Of a stretch of 64,000 bases of DNA, positions 26,928 through 35,955 are shown in pieces. Position numbers and translations under genes: made by a program. The DNA lies in the NCBI GenBank assembly GCA_963728845.1, contig CAVSLS010000020.1, positions 1-64,000 on the forward strand. Reading direction: 5' to 3'. The DNA is from Bog-473 sp963728845 (GTDB lineage: Bacteria > Actinomycetota > Acidimicrobiia > Acidimicrobiales > RAAP-2). The notes under the pieces were generated by a model that was not told the origin of the DNA, did no database searches, and saw only the letters and a program-made list of their open reading frames with translations. The first letter of the stretch is position 1, and every line of letters begins with the position of its first letter.

Positions 26928-27995
26928 ATGCGTGCCGCGGTGACCAGGGATGGCCGGCTGGTTGTCGGCGAGGTCCCCGACCCCGTGCCGTCCTCGGGCC
27001 ACCTCGTGGTGCGGTCGCTGGCTTCGGGCATCTGCGGGTCCGATCTGCACGCCCTTGCCGACTTCTCCCACTTCACCGGGCTCATGGACTCCGTCGGCGT
27101 GCCCGCGCTGGACCCGGCGGCCGATTGCGTGTTCGGGCACGAGTTCTGCGCGGAGGTCGTCGAGCACGGCCCCGACACCGCGGGGACGCTGCCCGTGGGG
27201 ACGAGGGTCTGCTCCGTGCCCATCATCGTGGGGCCGACCGGCGTGGAGCAGATCGGCTATTCCAACGCCTACCCGGGCGCGCTGGCCGAGCACATGGCGC
27301 TCCAGGAGCTGCTCTGCCTCCCCGTGCCCGACGCGCTGTCCACCGAGCTCGCCGCGCTGACCGAGCCGCTTGCCGTGGGCGAGCACGCGGTGGGGCTGGC
27401 CGGTCTCGCCGCAGGGCAACCCTGCCTCGTGGTGGGCTGCGGCCCGGTGGGGCTGGCCGTGATCGCCGCACTCAAGGGACGTGGCCACGGCCCGGTGCTG
27501 GCCGCCGACTTCTCCCCGACCCGCCGCCGCCTGGCCGAGGCCTTCGGGGCCGACGTGGTCATCGACCCCGCCGAGGGCTCGCCCCACGACCGCTGGGCCG
27601 ACTTCGGCATCGCCCGGACCGTCATGGAGCGCATCGGGTCTGCGATGCTGGGCGCCACCGTCCCCGACCCCGTCATCTTCGAGGCGGTCGGCGTGCCCGG
27701 CATGCTCCAGGCACTGATCGCCGAGAGCCCGCCCCACAGCCGGATCGTCGTCGTGGGTGTGTGCATGCACACCGACAGCATCGAGCCCTTCATGGCCGTG
27801 ACCAAGGAGATGGAGCTCCGCTTCTCCTTCGGCTACACGCCCGACGAGTTCGCCGCCACGCTGCAGCGCCTGGCCGACGGTGTGCCCGGAGCCGAGCTCC
27901 TCGTCACCGACACGGTCGACCTGTCCGGCGCACCCGGTGCCTTCGAGACCCTGCGCTCGCCCGGAGAGCACGGCAAGATCCTGGTGAAGCCATGA
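26928..27995 (+). CDS. zinc-dependent alcohol dehydrogenase, MDR family
   Basis: An intact 355-residue protein. SGICGSDLHALADF and FGHEFCAEVVEHG supply the catalytic zinc ligands Cys and His-Glu. VVGCGPVGLAVIAALKGRG is the Rossmann motif, and AADFSPTRRRLAEAFGADVV follows it. The four-Cys structural zinc lobe is absent, as in some MDR subfamilies. It oxidises an alcohol or reduces a ketone with NAD(P). It stands upstream of the luciferase-like monooxygenase and epoxide hydrolase, so a role in further oxidation of their product is plausible. Confidence 0.8.
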   Translation: MRAAVTRDGRLVVGEVPDPVPSSGHLVVRSLASGICGSDLHALADFSHFTGLMDSVGVPALDPAADCVFGHEFCAEVVEHGPDTAGTLPVGTRVCSVPIIVGPTGVEQIGYSNAYPGALAEHMALQELLCLPVPDALSTELAALTEPLAVGEHAVGLAGLAAGQPCLVVGCGPVGLAVIAALKGRGHGPVLAADFSPTRRRLAEAFGADVVIDPAEGSPHDRWADFGIARTVMERIGSAMLGATVPDPVIFEAVGVPGMLQALIAESPPHSRIVVVGVCMHTDSIEPFMAVTKEMELRFSFGYTPDEFAATLQRLADGVPGAELLVTDTVDLSGAPGAFETLRSPGEHGKILVKP

Positions 27996-28057
27996 CCGTG
28001 GCCGGCGCGGCGGGCATGGCAGCGGCAGCGACTCCGGCAAAGACAACCGTAGGGGAG

Positions 28058-28103
28058 GGTTCTTCCAGAACCGTAAACGGATCCGTGGATAGTTCCCGGA
28101 GAC
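28058..28103. repeat. intergenic imperfect palindrome, element 1
   Basis: Between the dehydrogenase and the luciferase-like gene, the left arm TCTTCCAGAACCGTAAACGG pairs with the right arm CCGTGGATAGTTCCCGGAGA (about 17 of 24 positions including the centre GGATCC). GGTTCT-TCC-AGAACC inside it is itself a perfect small hairpin. The right arm is closely related to those of the elements at 45095 and 52598. It may act as a terminator or as a protein-binding site. Confidence 0.5.
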
Positions 28104-28184
28104 ACGCCCGGGCGCCACTCCGATGGCGGCCGGTGGCGCCACACGAGCACCACAAGACCACGACGACCACCCATCGGGAGGGAC

Positions 28185-29420
28185 ATGACCACCATTGACG
28201 CCGACGGCCGCTTGCGGTTCGGGATCTTCCTGGCCCCGTTCCACCCCGTGGGCCAGAACCCCACGCTCGCACTCGAGCGCGACCTGCAGCTGATCGAGCA
28301 CCTCGACGAGCTCGGCTTCGACGAGGCCTGGTTCGGCGAGCACCACTCGGCGGGTTACGAGATCATCGCGTCGCCGGAGGTCTTCATCGCCGCCGCCGCA
28401 CAGCGCACCCGGCACATCCGCCTCGGCACCGGGGTTTCCTCGCTGCCCTACCACCACCCGTTCATGCTGGCCGATCGCATGGTGCTCCTCGACCACCTCA
28501 CCCGCGGCCGCGTGATGATCGGGGTGGGCCCGGGCGCGCTCCCCTCGGACGCGTTCATGATGGGCATCGACCCCGCCAAGCAGCGCGACATGATGGAGGA
28601 ATCCCTCGAGGCGATCCTTCAGCTGCTGGCGGGCGAGACCGTCTCCATGGAGACGGAGTGGTTCAAGCTGGTCAAGGCACGGCTGCAGCTGCTGCCCTAT
28701 CAGCGCCCCTTCCCCGAGGTTGCGGTGGCGGCCCAGGTGTCCCCGGCCGGCCCCCGCGCCGCGGGGCGCTTCGGCTGCGCCCTCTTGTCCATCGGGGCGA
28801 CGTCGGCGGGTGGTTTCGACGTGCTGGGCGTCCACTGGGACGTCATGGAGGAGCGGGCCCAGGAGTTCTCGACCGTCGTCGACCGCAACAAGTGGCGCCT
28901 GGTCGGACCGATGCACATCGCCGACAGCAAGGAGCAGGCAGTGGCCGACGTGGCCTACGGCCTCGAGGAGTGGGTCGACTACTTCCAGCGGGTGGCGGCC
29001 CTGCCCCTGGCGCCCAACACCGAGAACTTCGACTCGCTCGTCGATGCGCTCAATGCATCCGGCTTCGCCGTCATCGGCACCGTCGACGACGCCATCGCAC
29101 AGGTCGAGCGCCTGCAGGCCCAGTCCGGCGGGTTCGGCACCTTCTTGCTCATGGGCCACGAGTGGGCCGACACCGAAGCCACGTGCCACTCCTACGAGCT
29201 GATCGCCCGCTACGTGGCGCCTCGCTTCCAGGACTCCTCGCGGTCGCTGACCTCGAGCAGGGACTGGGCCGCGGAGAACCGCCCCGAATTCATCGGCGCG
29301 GCGGGCAACGCGGTCATGTCCGCCATCCAGAAGCACCACGCGGAGAAGGCCGAGAAGAGCGGCGGAGGCGAGCCCGCGTGCCTGACGTCACCCACGAACA
29401 GATCCCGGCCAACGGGATAG
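28185..29420 (+). CDS. luciferase-like flavin monooxygenase (limonene monooxygenase-like)
   Basis: An intact 411-residue LLM-class TIM-barrel enzyme. RFGIFLAPFHPVGQNPTLAL, FDEAWFGEHHSAGYEIIASP, RLGTGVSSLPYHHPFMLADR and GRVMIGVGPGALPSDAFMMG match the group that contains limonene 1,2-monooxygenase of Rhodococcus. That enzyme uses reduced flavin to epoxidise an alkene. The length fits the group. The start ATG follows GGGAGGGAC. The 3' end overlaps the epoxide hydrolase gene by 43 bases, tying the two steps together. A flavin reductase partner is not seen in the window. The precise substrate is unknown. Confidence 0.75.
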   Translation: MTTIDADGRLRFGIFLAPFHPVGQNPTLALERDLQLIEHLDELGFDEAWFGEHHSAGYEIIASPEVFIAAAAQRTRHIRLGTGVSSLPYHHPFMLADRMVLLDHLTRGRVMIGVGPGALPSDAFMMGIDPAKQRDMMEESLEAILQLLAGETVSMETEWFKLVKARLQLLPYQRPFPEVAVAAQVSPAGPRAAGRFGCALLSIGATSAGGFDVLGVHWDVMEERAQEFSTVVDRNKWRLVGPMHIADSKEQAVADVAYGLEEWVDYFQRVAALPLAPNTENFDSLVDALNASGFAVIGTVDDAIAQVERLQAQSGGFGTFLLMGHEWADTEATCHSYELIARYVAPRFQDSSRSLTSSRDWAAENRPEFIGAAGNAVMSAIQKHHAEKAEKSGGGEPACLTSPTNRSRPTG

Positions 29421-30352
29421 AGCTGCACGTCGCAGTCGCCGGGCCGGCGGACGGGCCGCCCGTCGTGCTGTGCCACGGCTTCCCCGAGCTGTGGTACTCG
29501 TGGCGCCACCAGCTCGGCGCGCTGGCGGACGCCGGGTACCGGGCGATCGCCCCTGACCTGCGCGGCTACGGGGGGAGCGCGCGGCCCGGCGCGGTGTCCG
29601 ACTACGGGTCGGACAAGCTGACGGGCGACCTCTGCGGCCTGCTCGACCACTACGGCTACGACACCGCCGCCTTCGTCGGGCACGACTGGGGGGCGATGCT
29701 GGTCTGGGAGATGGGTCGCCTGCACACCGAGCGGGTGACCTCCATCTACAACATGAGCGTCCCCTACTCCAACGCCCCTGCCCCGCCCACGCAGATCTTC
29801 GAGGCGGTCTTCGAGGGCAAGTTCTTCTACATGCTCTATTTCCAAGAGGTGGGCCCGGCCGAGGCGGAGTTCGAGGAGGACCCCCGGCGCTTCCTGCGCT
29901 CCATGCTCTATTCGGCTGGCGGCGAGGGAATGGCCAACCCGAACCCGCTCGTCGCCGACGCGCCACGCGAGGGCACCCGCTTCCAGGACATCCTCACGCC
30001 AGGCCCCGAGGTGCTGCCGGACTGGATCACCGAGGCCGACGTGGACGTCTACGCGGCGGCCTTCGAGCGGAGCGGGTTCTTCGGGCCCATCAGCTTCTAC
30101 CGCAACATGGACGCGAACTGGGAACGCTCAAAGGACATCCCCGCCTCCGTCTACACCATGCCGAGCGGCTTCCTCACCGGCTCGCTCGACCCGGTCCTCC
30201 TCATGATGCCGGGCGCGGCCGAGGCCATGGCCGAGGCGCTGCCCGACTTCCGCGGGGCGGTCACGGTCGAGGGCGCGGGCCACTGGGTACAACAAGAGAA
30301 GCCGGCGGAGACCAACGCGGCCCTCCTGCAGTTCCTCGCCGAGACCCGGTGA
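29378..30352 (+). CDS. epoxide hydrolase-like alpha/beta hydrolase
   Basis: 324 residues from the GTG at 29378, with GGAGG upstream. LCHGFPELWYSWRHQ carries the oxyanion HGFP motif, FVGHDWGAMLVWEMG the nucleophile Asp, and GAGHWVQQEKP the catalytic His. A cap with Tyr residues (FYMLYFQEVG, ISFYRNMDANW) is typical of soluble epoxide hydrolases, which add water to epoxides to give diols. The gene overlaps the preceding monooxygenase and is followed, with a GTGA overlap, by a beta-lactamase-fold hydrolase. Confidence 0.85.
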   Translation: MPDVTHEQIPANGIELHVAVAGPADGPPVVLCHGFPELWYSWRHQLGALADAGYRAIAPDLRGYGGSARPGAVSDYGSDKLTGDLCGLLDHYGYDTAAFVGHDWGAMLVWEMGRLHTERVTSIYNMSVPYSNAPAPPTQIFEAVFEGKFFYMLYFQEVGPAEAEFEEDPRRFLRSMLYSAGGEGMANPNPLVADAPREGTRFQDILTPGPEVLPDWITEADVDVYAAAFERSGFFGPISFYRNMDANWERSKDIPASVYTMPSGFLTGSLDPVLLMMPGAAEAMAEALPDFRGAVTVEGAGHWVQQEKPAETNAALLQFLAETR

Positions 30353-31432
30353 GCGGCCTGGTCCCTCTGCCGGCCCAGCCGGCGGGCGTGCCTTGGCCCA
30401 CGGCGACGTGGCCCCAGGGTGAGCCGCCCCCGGGCGTCGACCTCGACGCGCTGCTCGACGAGGTCTTCGACGACGAGGGGCCGTGCGCCACCTCGTTCAG
30501 CCGTGGTGGTCGTGCACCGGGGCCGCGTCGTGGTCGAGCGCTACCACGGCGCGCTGGAGCACTTCGACCGCGCCCCCACACCGGTGACGGCCGAGACACC
30601 GTTGCTCAGCTGGTCGATGGCCAAGTCGATGCTGCACGCGGTGGTCGGGCTGCTGGTGGGTGACGGACGGCTCGACCTCGACACCCCGGCCCCGGTGCCC
30701 GAGTGGTCGGACCCGGCCGACCCCCGCCACGCCATCACGCTGCGCCACCTCCTCGCCATGCGCGACGGGCTCGACTTCGTGGAGGACTACGTCGACGACC
30801 GCGTCTCGGACGTGATCCAGATGCTCTTCGGCGACGGACAGCCCGACATGGCGCACTTCGCGGCGGATCGCCCGCTGGCGGCCGTTCCCGGCACGCGCTT
30901 CAACTATTCGTCGGGAACGTCGAACATCATCTCGGGCATCGTGGCCCGCACTGTCGGGCCCGGTGAGGACTACGCCCGCTTCCTGCACGGCCGCCTCTTC
31001 GGTTCCCTGGGGATGGCGAGCGCCGACCCCGAGTTCGACGAGGCCGGCACCTGGGTGGCCTCGTCCTATGTCCGGGCCACCGCCCGCGACTATGCCCGCT
31101 TCGGGCTGCTGTACCTGCGCGACGGCACGTGGGAGGGGGTCCGGCTGCTGCCGGCCGGCTGGGTGGACTACGGCCGCACGATGGTGTCGGTCGACGACCC
31201 AGCGGACCCCAGCCCCCACGGCGCCCACTGGTGGGGCGTGCGCGGCACCACGCTCGAGAACCTCGACCCGCTCGGCACCTTCCGGGCCTCGGGCTACGAG
31301 GGCCAGACGATCACCATCTGCCCCTCCCTCGACCTCGTCCTCGTGCGCCTGGGCAAGACGCCCCTCGAGCGAGAGGACGCCCTCGTCCCCTGGCGCGCCG
31401 CGGTCGTGCAGGCCTTCGCCCACGCCCGCTGA
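30349..31432 (+). CDS. serine hydrolase of beta-lactamase/esterase EstB fold, frameshifted
   Basis: About 360 residues. The nucleophile motif is SMAK within LLSWSMAKSMLHAVVG (SxxK). The Tyr motif is YSS within FNYSSGTSNIISG (YxN position), and GYEGQ near the end occupies the KTG position. LRHLLAMRDGLDFVEDY is the common family helix. Such proteins are esterases, DD-peptidases or amide hydrolases rather than true beta-lactamases. GTG at 30349 overlaps the epoxide hydrolase stop. One shift near 30500 joins the N-terminus. No signal peptide is seen, so it is probably cytoplasmic and acts on a pathway ester or lactone (inference). Confidence 0.8.
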
Positions 31433-31444
31433 GCCGCCGCCGGC

Positions 31445-31897
31445 TCAGCCCTGGCGGCGGCTGGCGACGAACACCGGGATCTGGCGCGCGGTGTTCTCCT
31501 GGTACTCAGCGTAGGGCGGGTAGGCGGCGACGCCCCGCTCCCACCACAGCGCCCGCTCGTCCCCGCTCACCTCGCGCACGGTCACGGCGAAGGGCGCGGG
31601 CCCGTCCTGAATGGTGACTTCGTCGGGGTAGGCCTCCAAGTTGTGGAACCACTCCGGGTTCTCCGGCGCGCCACCCTTCGATGCCACGAGTGCGTACTCG
31701 CCGCCGTGCTCGACCCGCATGACGGGGTTCTTGCGCACCTTCCCGCTCTTGGCACCCCGGGTGGTCACCACGATGATCGGCAATCCCGTGTCCATGAGGG
31801 TGTTCGCCCGCTCCCCTCCGGAGGCTTCGTACTCGGCCACCTGGTCGCGCACCCACTCCCACGGGCTCGGCTCGTACTCCCCTTGCAGTGTCGTCAT
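31445..31897 (-). CDS. Ddn-like deazaflavin (F420)-dependent oxidoreductase
   Basis: An intact 150-residue protein of the split beta-barrel Ddn/nitroreductase-like family. MDTGLPIIVVTTRGAKSGKV and RKNPVMRVEHGGEYALVASK form the F420-binding signature. GAPENPEWFHNLEAYPDEVT is the conserved following block, and PPYAEYQENTARQIPVFV the C-terminus. Family members use reduced F420 to reduce enones, quinones or nitro compounds. Implies that the host makes F420. Divergent from the cyclase gene with a 36-base gap. Confidence 0.9.
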   Translation of the reverse strand: MTTLQGEYEPSPWEWVRDQVAEYEASGGERANTLMDTGLPIIVVTTRGAKSGKVRKNPVMRVEHGGEYALVASKGGAPENPEWFHNLEAYPDEVTIQDGPAPFAVTVREVSGDERALWWERGVAAYPPYAEYQENTARQIPVFVASRRQG

Positions 31898-31933
31898 GGG
31901 CCGATCGTATGGGGCGCGGGGTACTGTCCGACC

Positions 31934-32842
31934 ATGCCCCGCGCGCCCATGGCCGCCACCGACGTCCTCGCTTTCCACCAGACGCTCTCCAACTGGGGCC
32001 GCTGGGGCGACGACGACCAGCTGGGGGCGCTCAACCTGATCACGCCGGAGATCACCGCCGCGGCGGCGGCCACGGTCCGGGTGGGCCGCACCGTGTCGTG
32101 CGCCCGCCCCCTCGACACCAGGGCGGCGGCAGACAACCCGAACCCGGTCGCCCACCACATGATCGGCACGGTCACCGAGGGCGGGGGTGCCGACTACTTC
32201 GCCGTGGCGCCGCACGGCTTCGCCACCAGCCATCTCGATGCCCTGTGCCACATCTTCGCCGACGGCAAGCTCTACAACGGGTACCCGGCGGAGACGGTGA
32301 CCGCCCACGGGGCAACCCGCCTGGGCATCCACCACCTGCACGCTGGCATCGTGACACGGGGCGTGCTGCTCGACGTCCCCGCGTTGCGCGGCGTCGACGC
32401 CCTCGAACCCGGCGAGCCGGTGTTCCCCGAGGACCTCGAGGCCGCGGAGGAGCGCGCGGGGCTGCGCGTCCGGGCCGGCGACGCCCTGCTCGTGCGCACG
32501 GGGCGCTGGCGCTGGCGCGACGACCACGGAGCGTGGGACACGGCCGGCCTGGCCGCCGGCCTCGACGCGTCCTGCCTCCCGTGGCTGCGCCAGCGCGACG
32601 TGGCCACCCTCGGCAGCGACGGGGTCTCCGACGTCCTGCCCTCCCGCGTCGACGGTGTCGCCATGCCCATCCACATGGTCGTCATCCCCGCCATGGGCGT
32701 CCACCTCATGGACAACCTGGACCTCGAGGCGCTCGCCGGCGCCTGCGCCGAGGAGCGGCGCTGGGCCTTCCTCTTGGCCGTGGCGCCGCTGGTCCTCCGG
32801 CGCGGCACCGCCTCGCCCGTCAACCCGATCGCGGTGTTCTGA
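31934..32842 (+). CDS. cyclase family hydrolase (KynB-like fold)
   Basis: An intact 302-residue protein of the metal-dependent cyclase/kynurenine formamidase-like family. GDDDQLGALNLITPE and FATSHLDALCHIFADGKLYN carry the HxDxxxH metal motif. RAGDALLVRTGRW and MPIHMVVIPAMGVHLMDNLD complete the fold. Acts on cyclic amides, esters or lactones. TACTGT (31922-31927) lies 6 bases before the ATG, so the transcript is probably leaderless. It sits at the end of the catabolic region and could open a ring in that pathway. Confidence 0.8.
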   Translation: MPRAPMAATDVLAFHQTLSNWGRWGDDDQLGALNLITPEITAAAAATVRVGRTVSCARPLDTRAAADNPNPVAHHMIGTVTEGGGADYFAVAPHGFATSHLDALCHIFADGKLYNGYPAETVTAHGATRLGIHHLHAGIVTRGVLLDVPALRGVDALEPGEPVFPEDLEAAEERAGLRVRAGDALLVRTGRWRWRDDHGAWDTAGLAAGLDASCLPWLRQRDVATLGSDGVSDVLPSRVDGVAMPIHMVVIPAMGVHLMDNLDLEALAGACAEERRWAFLLAVAPLVLRRGTASPVNPIAVF

Positions 32843-32868
32843 CGGGGCGCGGGCTGCCGCGCCGCCGC

Positions 32869-35197
32869 TCAGGTCGGCGTGCCCCCGACCATGGGCGCGT
32901 TGAGGTGGAGGCTCCCGGCCGAGCCCTGGAACCCGGCGTTGCCGTAACTGAAGATGCCACCGTCGGAGGCCACGAGCCAGTAGCCGGCGCCGTCGAAGGT
33001 GCTCATCATCCCGACGACCGGCTTGTTCAGCACGAGTGAGCCCGCCGAGCCGTGGAAGGCGGCGTCGCCGTAGCTGAAGATGCCGCCGTCGGAGGCCACC
33101 AGCCAGTAGCCCAGGCCGCTCGCGCTCGTCGCCATGCCGACGACGGGCTTGTTGAGCTTGATGCTGCCCGTCGAGCCGTAGAAGCCGGCGTCGCCGTAGT
33201 TGAAGATGCCGCCGTCGGAGGCCACCAGCCAGTACCCGTGCCCGTCGGGCGTGGCTGCCATGCCCACGACCGGCTTGTTCAGGTGGAGGGAGCCCGTCGA
33301 GCCGTAGAAGCCGGCGTCGCCGTAGTTGAAGATGCCGCCGTCGGAGGCCACCAACCAGTAGCCGCCGCCGTCGGCGGTCGCCGCCATGCCCACGATCGGC
33401 TGGTTGAGGCGCAGGCTGCCCGCCGAGCCGTGGAACTGCGCGTTGCCGAAGCTGAAGATCCCACCGTCGGCGGCCACCTCCCAGTAGCCGCCGCCGTCAG
33501 GCGTGGAGGCCATCCCCACGACGGGCTGGTTGAGATGCTGACCACCCATGGAGCCGTGGAAGGCGGCGTTGCCATAGGTGAAGATCCCGCCGTCGGAGGC
33601 GTCCGTCCAGTAGCCCTGCGCCGGCGTGAAGCTGGCGAGCAGGCCGAAGGCGTTCCCGGGGTCCTCATAGGAGCCGCCGGCCTCGAACGCCCCCGTGGGG
33701 GTTCCGGCCACGCTGAAGAGCTCGCTGAAGGCCGAGGCTCCCGTCGCCGCGTTGGACGGCAGCGGCGTCGCCTGCGCGGTCCACGTCGTGCCGTTCAGGG
33801 TGTCGATGAGCCCGGCGGCGTGGCCGGAACCTGAGGTGAGGGTGTAGGCCCCCACGGCCGTGCAGTCGCTGGACGAGATGCATCGGGCACCGAAGAGGAC
33901 CGCGTCGGTGCTCGATCCCGTCGCGGCGTCCGACGGCTGTGGTGCCTCCTGTGCGGTCACCGTCCCGCTGGCCGAGATGGTCTCGACGAGTGGCCGGGTG
34001 GCTGACGAGGTGTCCCGGTACCCGCCGACCGCCACACACCCACCGTCGAACCCGCAGGTCGCGGTGAAGAGGAGGACGTCCGCGGAGCTGCCGGACGCCG
34101 CGTTGGACGGAACGGGTGCCGTCGACGCGGTCCAGCTGCCGCCGGACGTCGACGAGTGCAGCAGGAGCCCGGCGGTGCCGCCCGCCGTGTTGGCGTACTG
34201 GCCGGCGATCTCGCACACCGTGCCGGTGCACGAGATGTTCCTCCCGAACTCCTCAATGAACGGGCTGACCCCGACGCGCTCGCTACTCCCGGTCGCGGTG
34301 TCGGCCGGGAGCGGCGCCACCGACGGCGTCCACGTCCCGCCCGACAGGGACAGCACCTCGAGACCGGTGCCACCGGCGTTGGTCCGGTAGATCCCGTCGG
34401 CGGCACACGAGCCCAGGGCGGGGCACGACACCCCGGCCAACTCGACCTCGTTGCTCGTGTTGGCGTCGGACACCTGTGGGGCCTCCATGGCGGTCCACTG
34501 TCCGCCCGAGAGCGTCTCGATGAGTCCCGCGGCGGTGGAGGGGCCCGTGGCGTAGGTCCCGACCGCCACACAGTTGCCCGGGGCGGGGCACGACACCGAC
34601 TTGAGCCAGGTGTGCGAGCCCGTCGCGCCGACGGCATTGGAGGGGACAGGCGCCTCGGTCGCGCTCCACGCGCCACCCGTGTACGTCTCGATGAGGCCGT
34701 TGGCGGGCGGCCCGGATCCCCCGCTGTTGTTCTTGTAGCCGCCCACGGCATAGCACGAACCGCTCGAACCGCAGGCGGTGTCGAAGAAGGCCGGGTCGGG
34801 GTCGGCCTTCGCGTCCGACGGCAGCGGCGCCTCGACCGAGGACCACGATCCGCCGTTCAGCGCAGTCGAACAGCCCGCGAGTGTTGGACCCGGCATCCGA
34901 GTAGCTGCCCGCGCCCACACAGGAGACGGCGGTCGCGCATGCTTCGGTCTGGATCGCCTCTTCGGGGTTGGTGGCGGGCGCGTCCGAACCGGTGGGGACC
35001 GGGGTCTGCAGTCCCGTCCAGCCCGGCGTCGGTACCGCCGCCGATGCGGCACCGGTGGCAAACAGCCCACCGAGGGCGCCCGTGCCGATGGCGAGCGCGC
35101 CGTCGACGGCGATCACCGCGCCGCGGCGGAGCCGCGACGACGGGGTCACGCGACCCGATGAAGCCTTCCGCATCCTTGCCTGAACGCCTTTGGACAC
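32869..35197 (-). CDS. secreted repeat protein with GYWLVASDGGIF propeller, frameshifted
   Basis: About 775 residues. The GTG at 35197 is preceded by GGAGG. The signal peptide is RRGAVIAVDGALAIGTGALG followed by LFATGAASA. Part one holds about seven SCxxxGxCxAVGxY repeats (for example SCPAPGNCVAVGTY), each around 60 residues with Cys pairs. Part two, from about 33612 to the end, is six copies of a 42-residue unit containing GYWLVASDGGIFNYGDAGF and GSTGSLHLNKPVVGMAAT. The unit is 126 bp at DNA level and nearly identical between copies. One shift near 34855. Cell-surface or secreted; no enzyme motif. A relic of a second copy lies upstream at 35282. Confidence 0.75.
32872..33612 (-). repeat. six tandem 126-bp coding repeats
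   Basis: Each unit encodes GYW, then a short blade with DGGIF and YG, then LNKPVVGM. The copies keep high DNA identity (CCGTCGGAGGCCACCAGCCA recurs), suggesting recent homogenisation or gene conversion. They are related to those at 51537-52290. Confidence 0.75.
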
Positions 35198-35219
35198 CGG
35201 GCACCTCCGTTCGCTCCGC

Positions 35220-35235
35220 GCACTCTAGGGAGTGC
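35220..35235. other. small perfect hairpin upstream of the repeat protein
   Basis: GCACTC-TAGG-GAGTGC is a 6-bp perfect inverted repeat about 23 bases before the GTG start at 35197. It could be a mRNA leader hairpin or an operator of the repeat-protein gene. Confidence 0.35.
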
Positions 35236-35281
35236 ACGGCCAGTTGGCAATGACCTCGACCGGGCCGCCACGGAACCCGAC

Positions 35282-35346
35282 TCAGGTCGGCGCACCCCCG
35301 AGCCCCATCATGGGCGCGTTGAGGTGGAGGCTCCCGGCCGAACCGC
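35282..35346 (-). pseudogene. detached C-terminal tail of a repeat-protein gene
   Basis: Reading minus, GSAGSLHLNAPMMGLGGAPT then stop is nearly identical to the last codons of the neighbouring repeat protein (GSAGSLHLNAPMVGGTPT, stop). The nucleotide match (GCGTTGAGGTGGAGGCTCCC and flanks) is about 55 bases. Nothing upstream of it continues the reading frame. It is a relic of a tandem copy deleted by recombination, or a remnant left by insertion and loss of an element. Confidence 0.7.
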
Positions 35347-35394
35347 GTAGCAACGACCCTGTGACGCCCGAGGGACGTTCCAGTTACACGCCGG

Positions 35395-35955
35395 TTACGC
35401 GCCCTCGTAGGGGAAGCCGAGATCCGGCGCGCTGAGGACGGCCCGGAAGGGGATCCCCTCCGCCGCCGCCATCGCCTCGACCGTGCCCCCGCGGTCGACC
35501 ACGGCCACCAGGAGGACGACCTCGGCCCCCGCGTCCTGGACGGCGTGCGCCGCCTCGAGGAGTGACGTGCCCCTGGTCACGGTGTCCTCGGTGACGACGA
35601 CCAGGTCGCCCCGGTCGAGCGCGCCGGCGATGCGTCCTCCCGCCCCGTGATCCTTGGCCTCCTTGCGCACGCTGAACGCCTTCAGCCCGCGCCCGCGCGT
35701 CGCGGCCACGCCGGCGGTCACGAAGGCGACCGGGTCGGCCCCCATGGTCAGCCCGCCGATGGCCGTGGCTTCGGGGGGGATGACCGAGAGCACCGCGTCG
35801 GCCACCAGCAGCATCGCCTCGGGTCGGCACACGGTCTGTTTGGAGTCGATGAACCAGGTGCTCTTGCGCCCCGACTTGAGGGTGAAGTCGCCCCGGCGCA
35901 CCGAGTGCTCGAGGAGGTGGGCCCGCAGCTCGGGGTAGCGCTCGGCGCCGCTCAC
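35395..35955 (-). CDS. pyrE: orotate phosphoribosyltransferase
   Basis: An intact 186-residue protein for pyrimidine synthesis: orotate plus PRPP gives OMP. DFTLKSGRKSTWFIDSKQTV is the N-terminal substrate loop. SVRKEAKDHGAGGRIAGALD is the flexible catalytic loop with its Lys residues. VVVTEDTVTRGTSLLEA is the PRPP-binding motif. GTG at 35955 overlaps the purM stop (GTGA), so it closes the purL-purF-purM block, linking purine and pyrimidine synthesis transcriptionally. Confidence 0.92.
   Translation of the reverse strand: MSGAERYPELRAHLLEHSVRRGDFTLKSGRKSTWFIDSKQTVCRPEAMLLVADAVLSVIPPEATAIGGLTMGADPVAFVTAGVAATRGRGLKAFSVRKEAKDHGAGGRIAGALDRGDLVVVTEDTVTRGTSLLEAAHAVQDAGAEVVLLVAVVDRGGTVEAMAAAEGIPFRAVLSAPDLGFPYEGA

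Noticed and set aside
27992..28198. Small frame starting in an ATGA overlap after the alcohol dehydrogenase
   Set aside because: Composition (runs of Thr and His, Ala-rich) looks random and it runs through the palindromic element into the ribosome binding site of the next gene.
26868..29339. 823-residue minus-strand frame
   Set aside because: Antisense shadow of the dehydrogenase and luciferase-like genes; His/Gly/Arg-rich composition and no domains.
32872..33612. 126-bp regular repeats considered as a CRISPR or satellite array
   Set aside because: They are in frame, encode a secreted protein's blades, and have no unique spacers.
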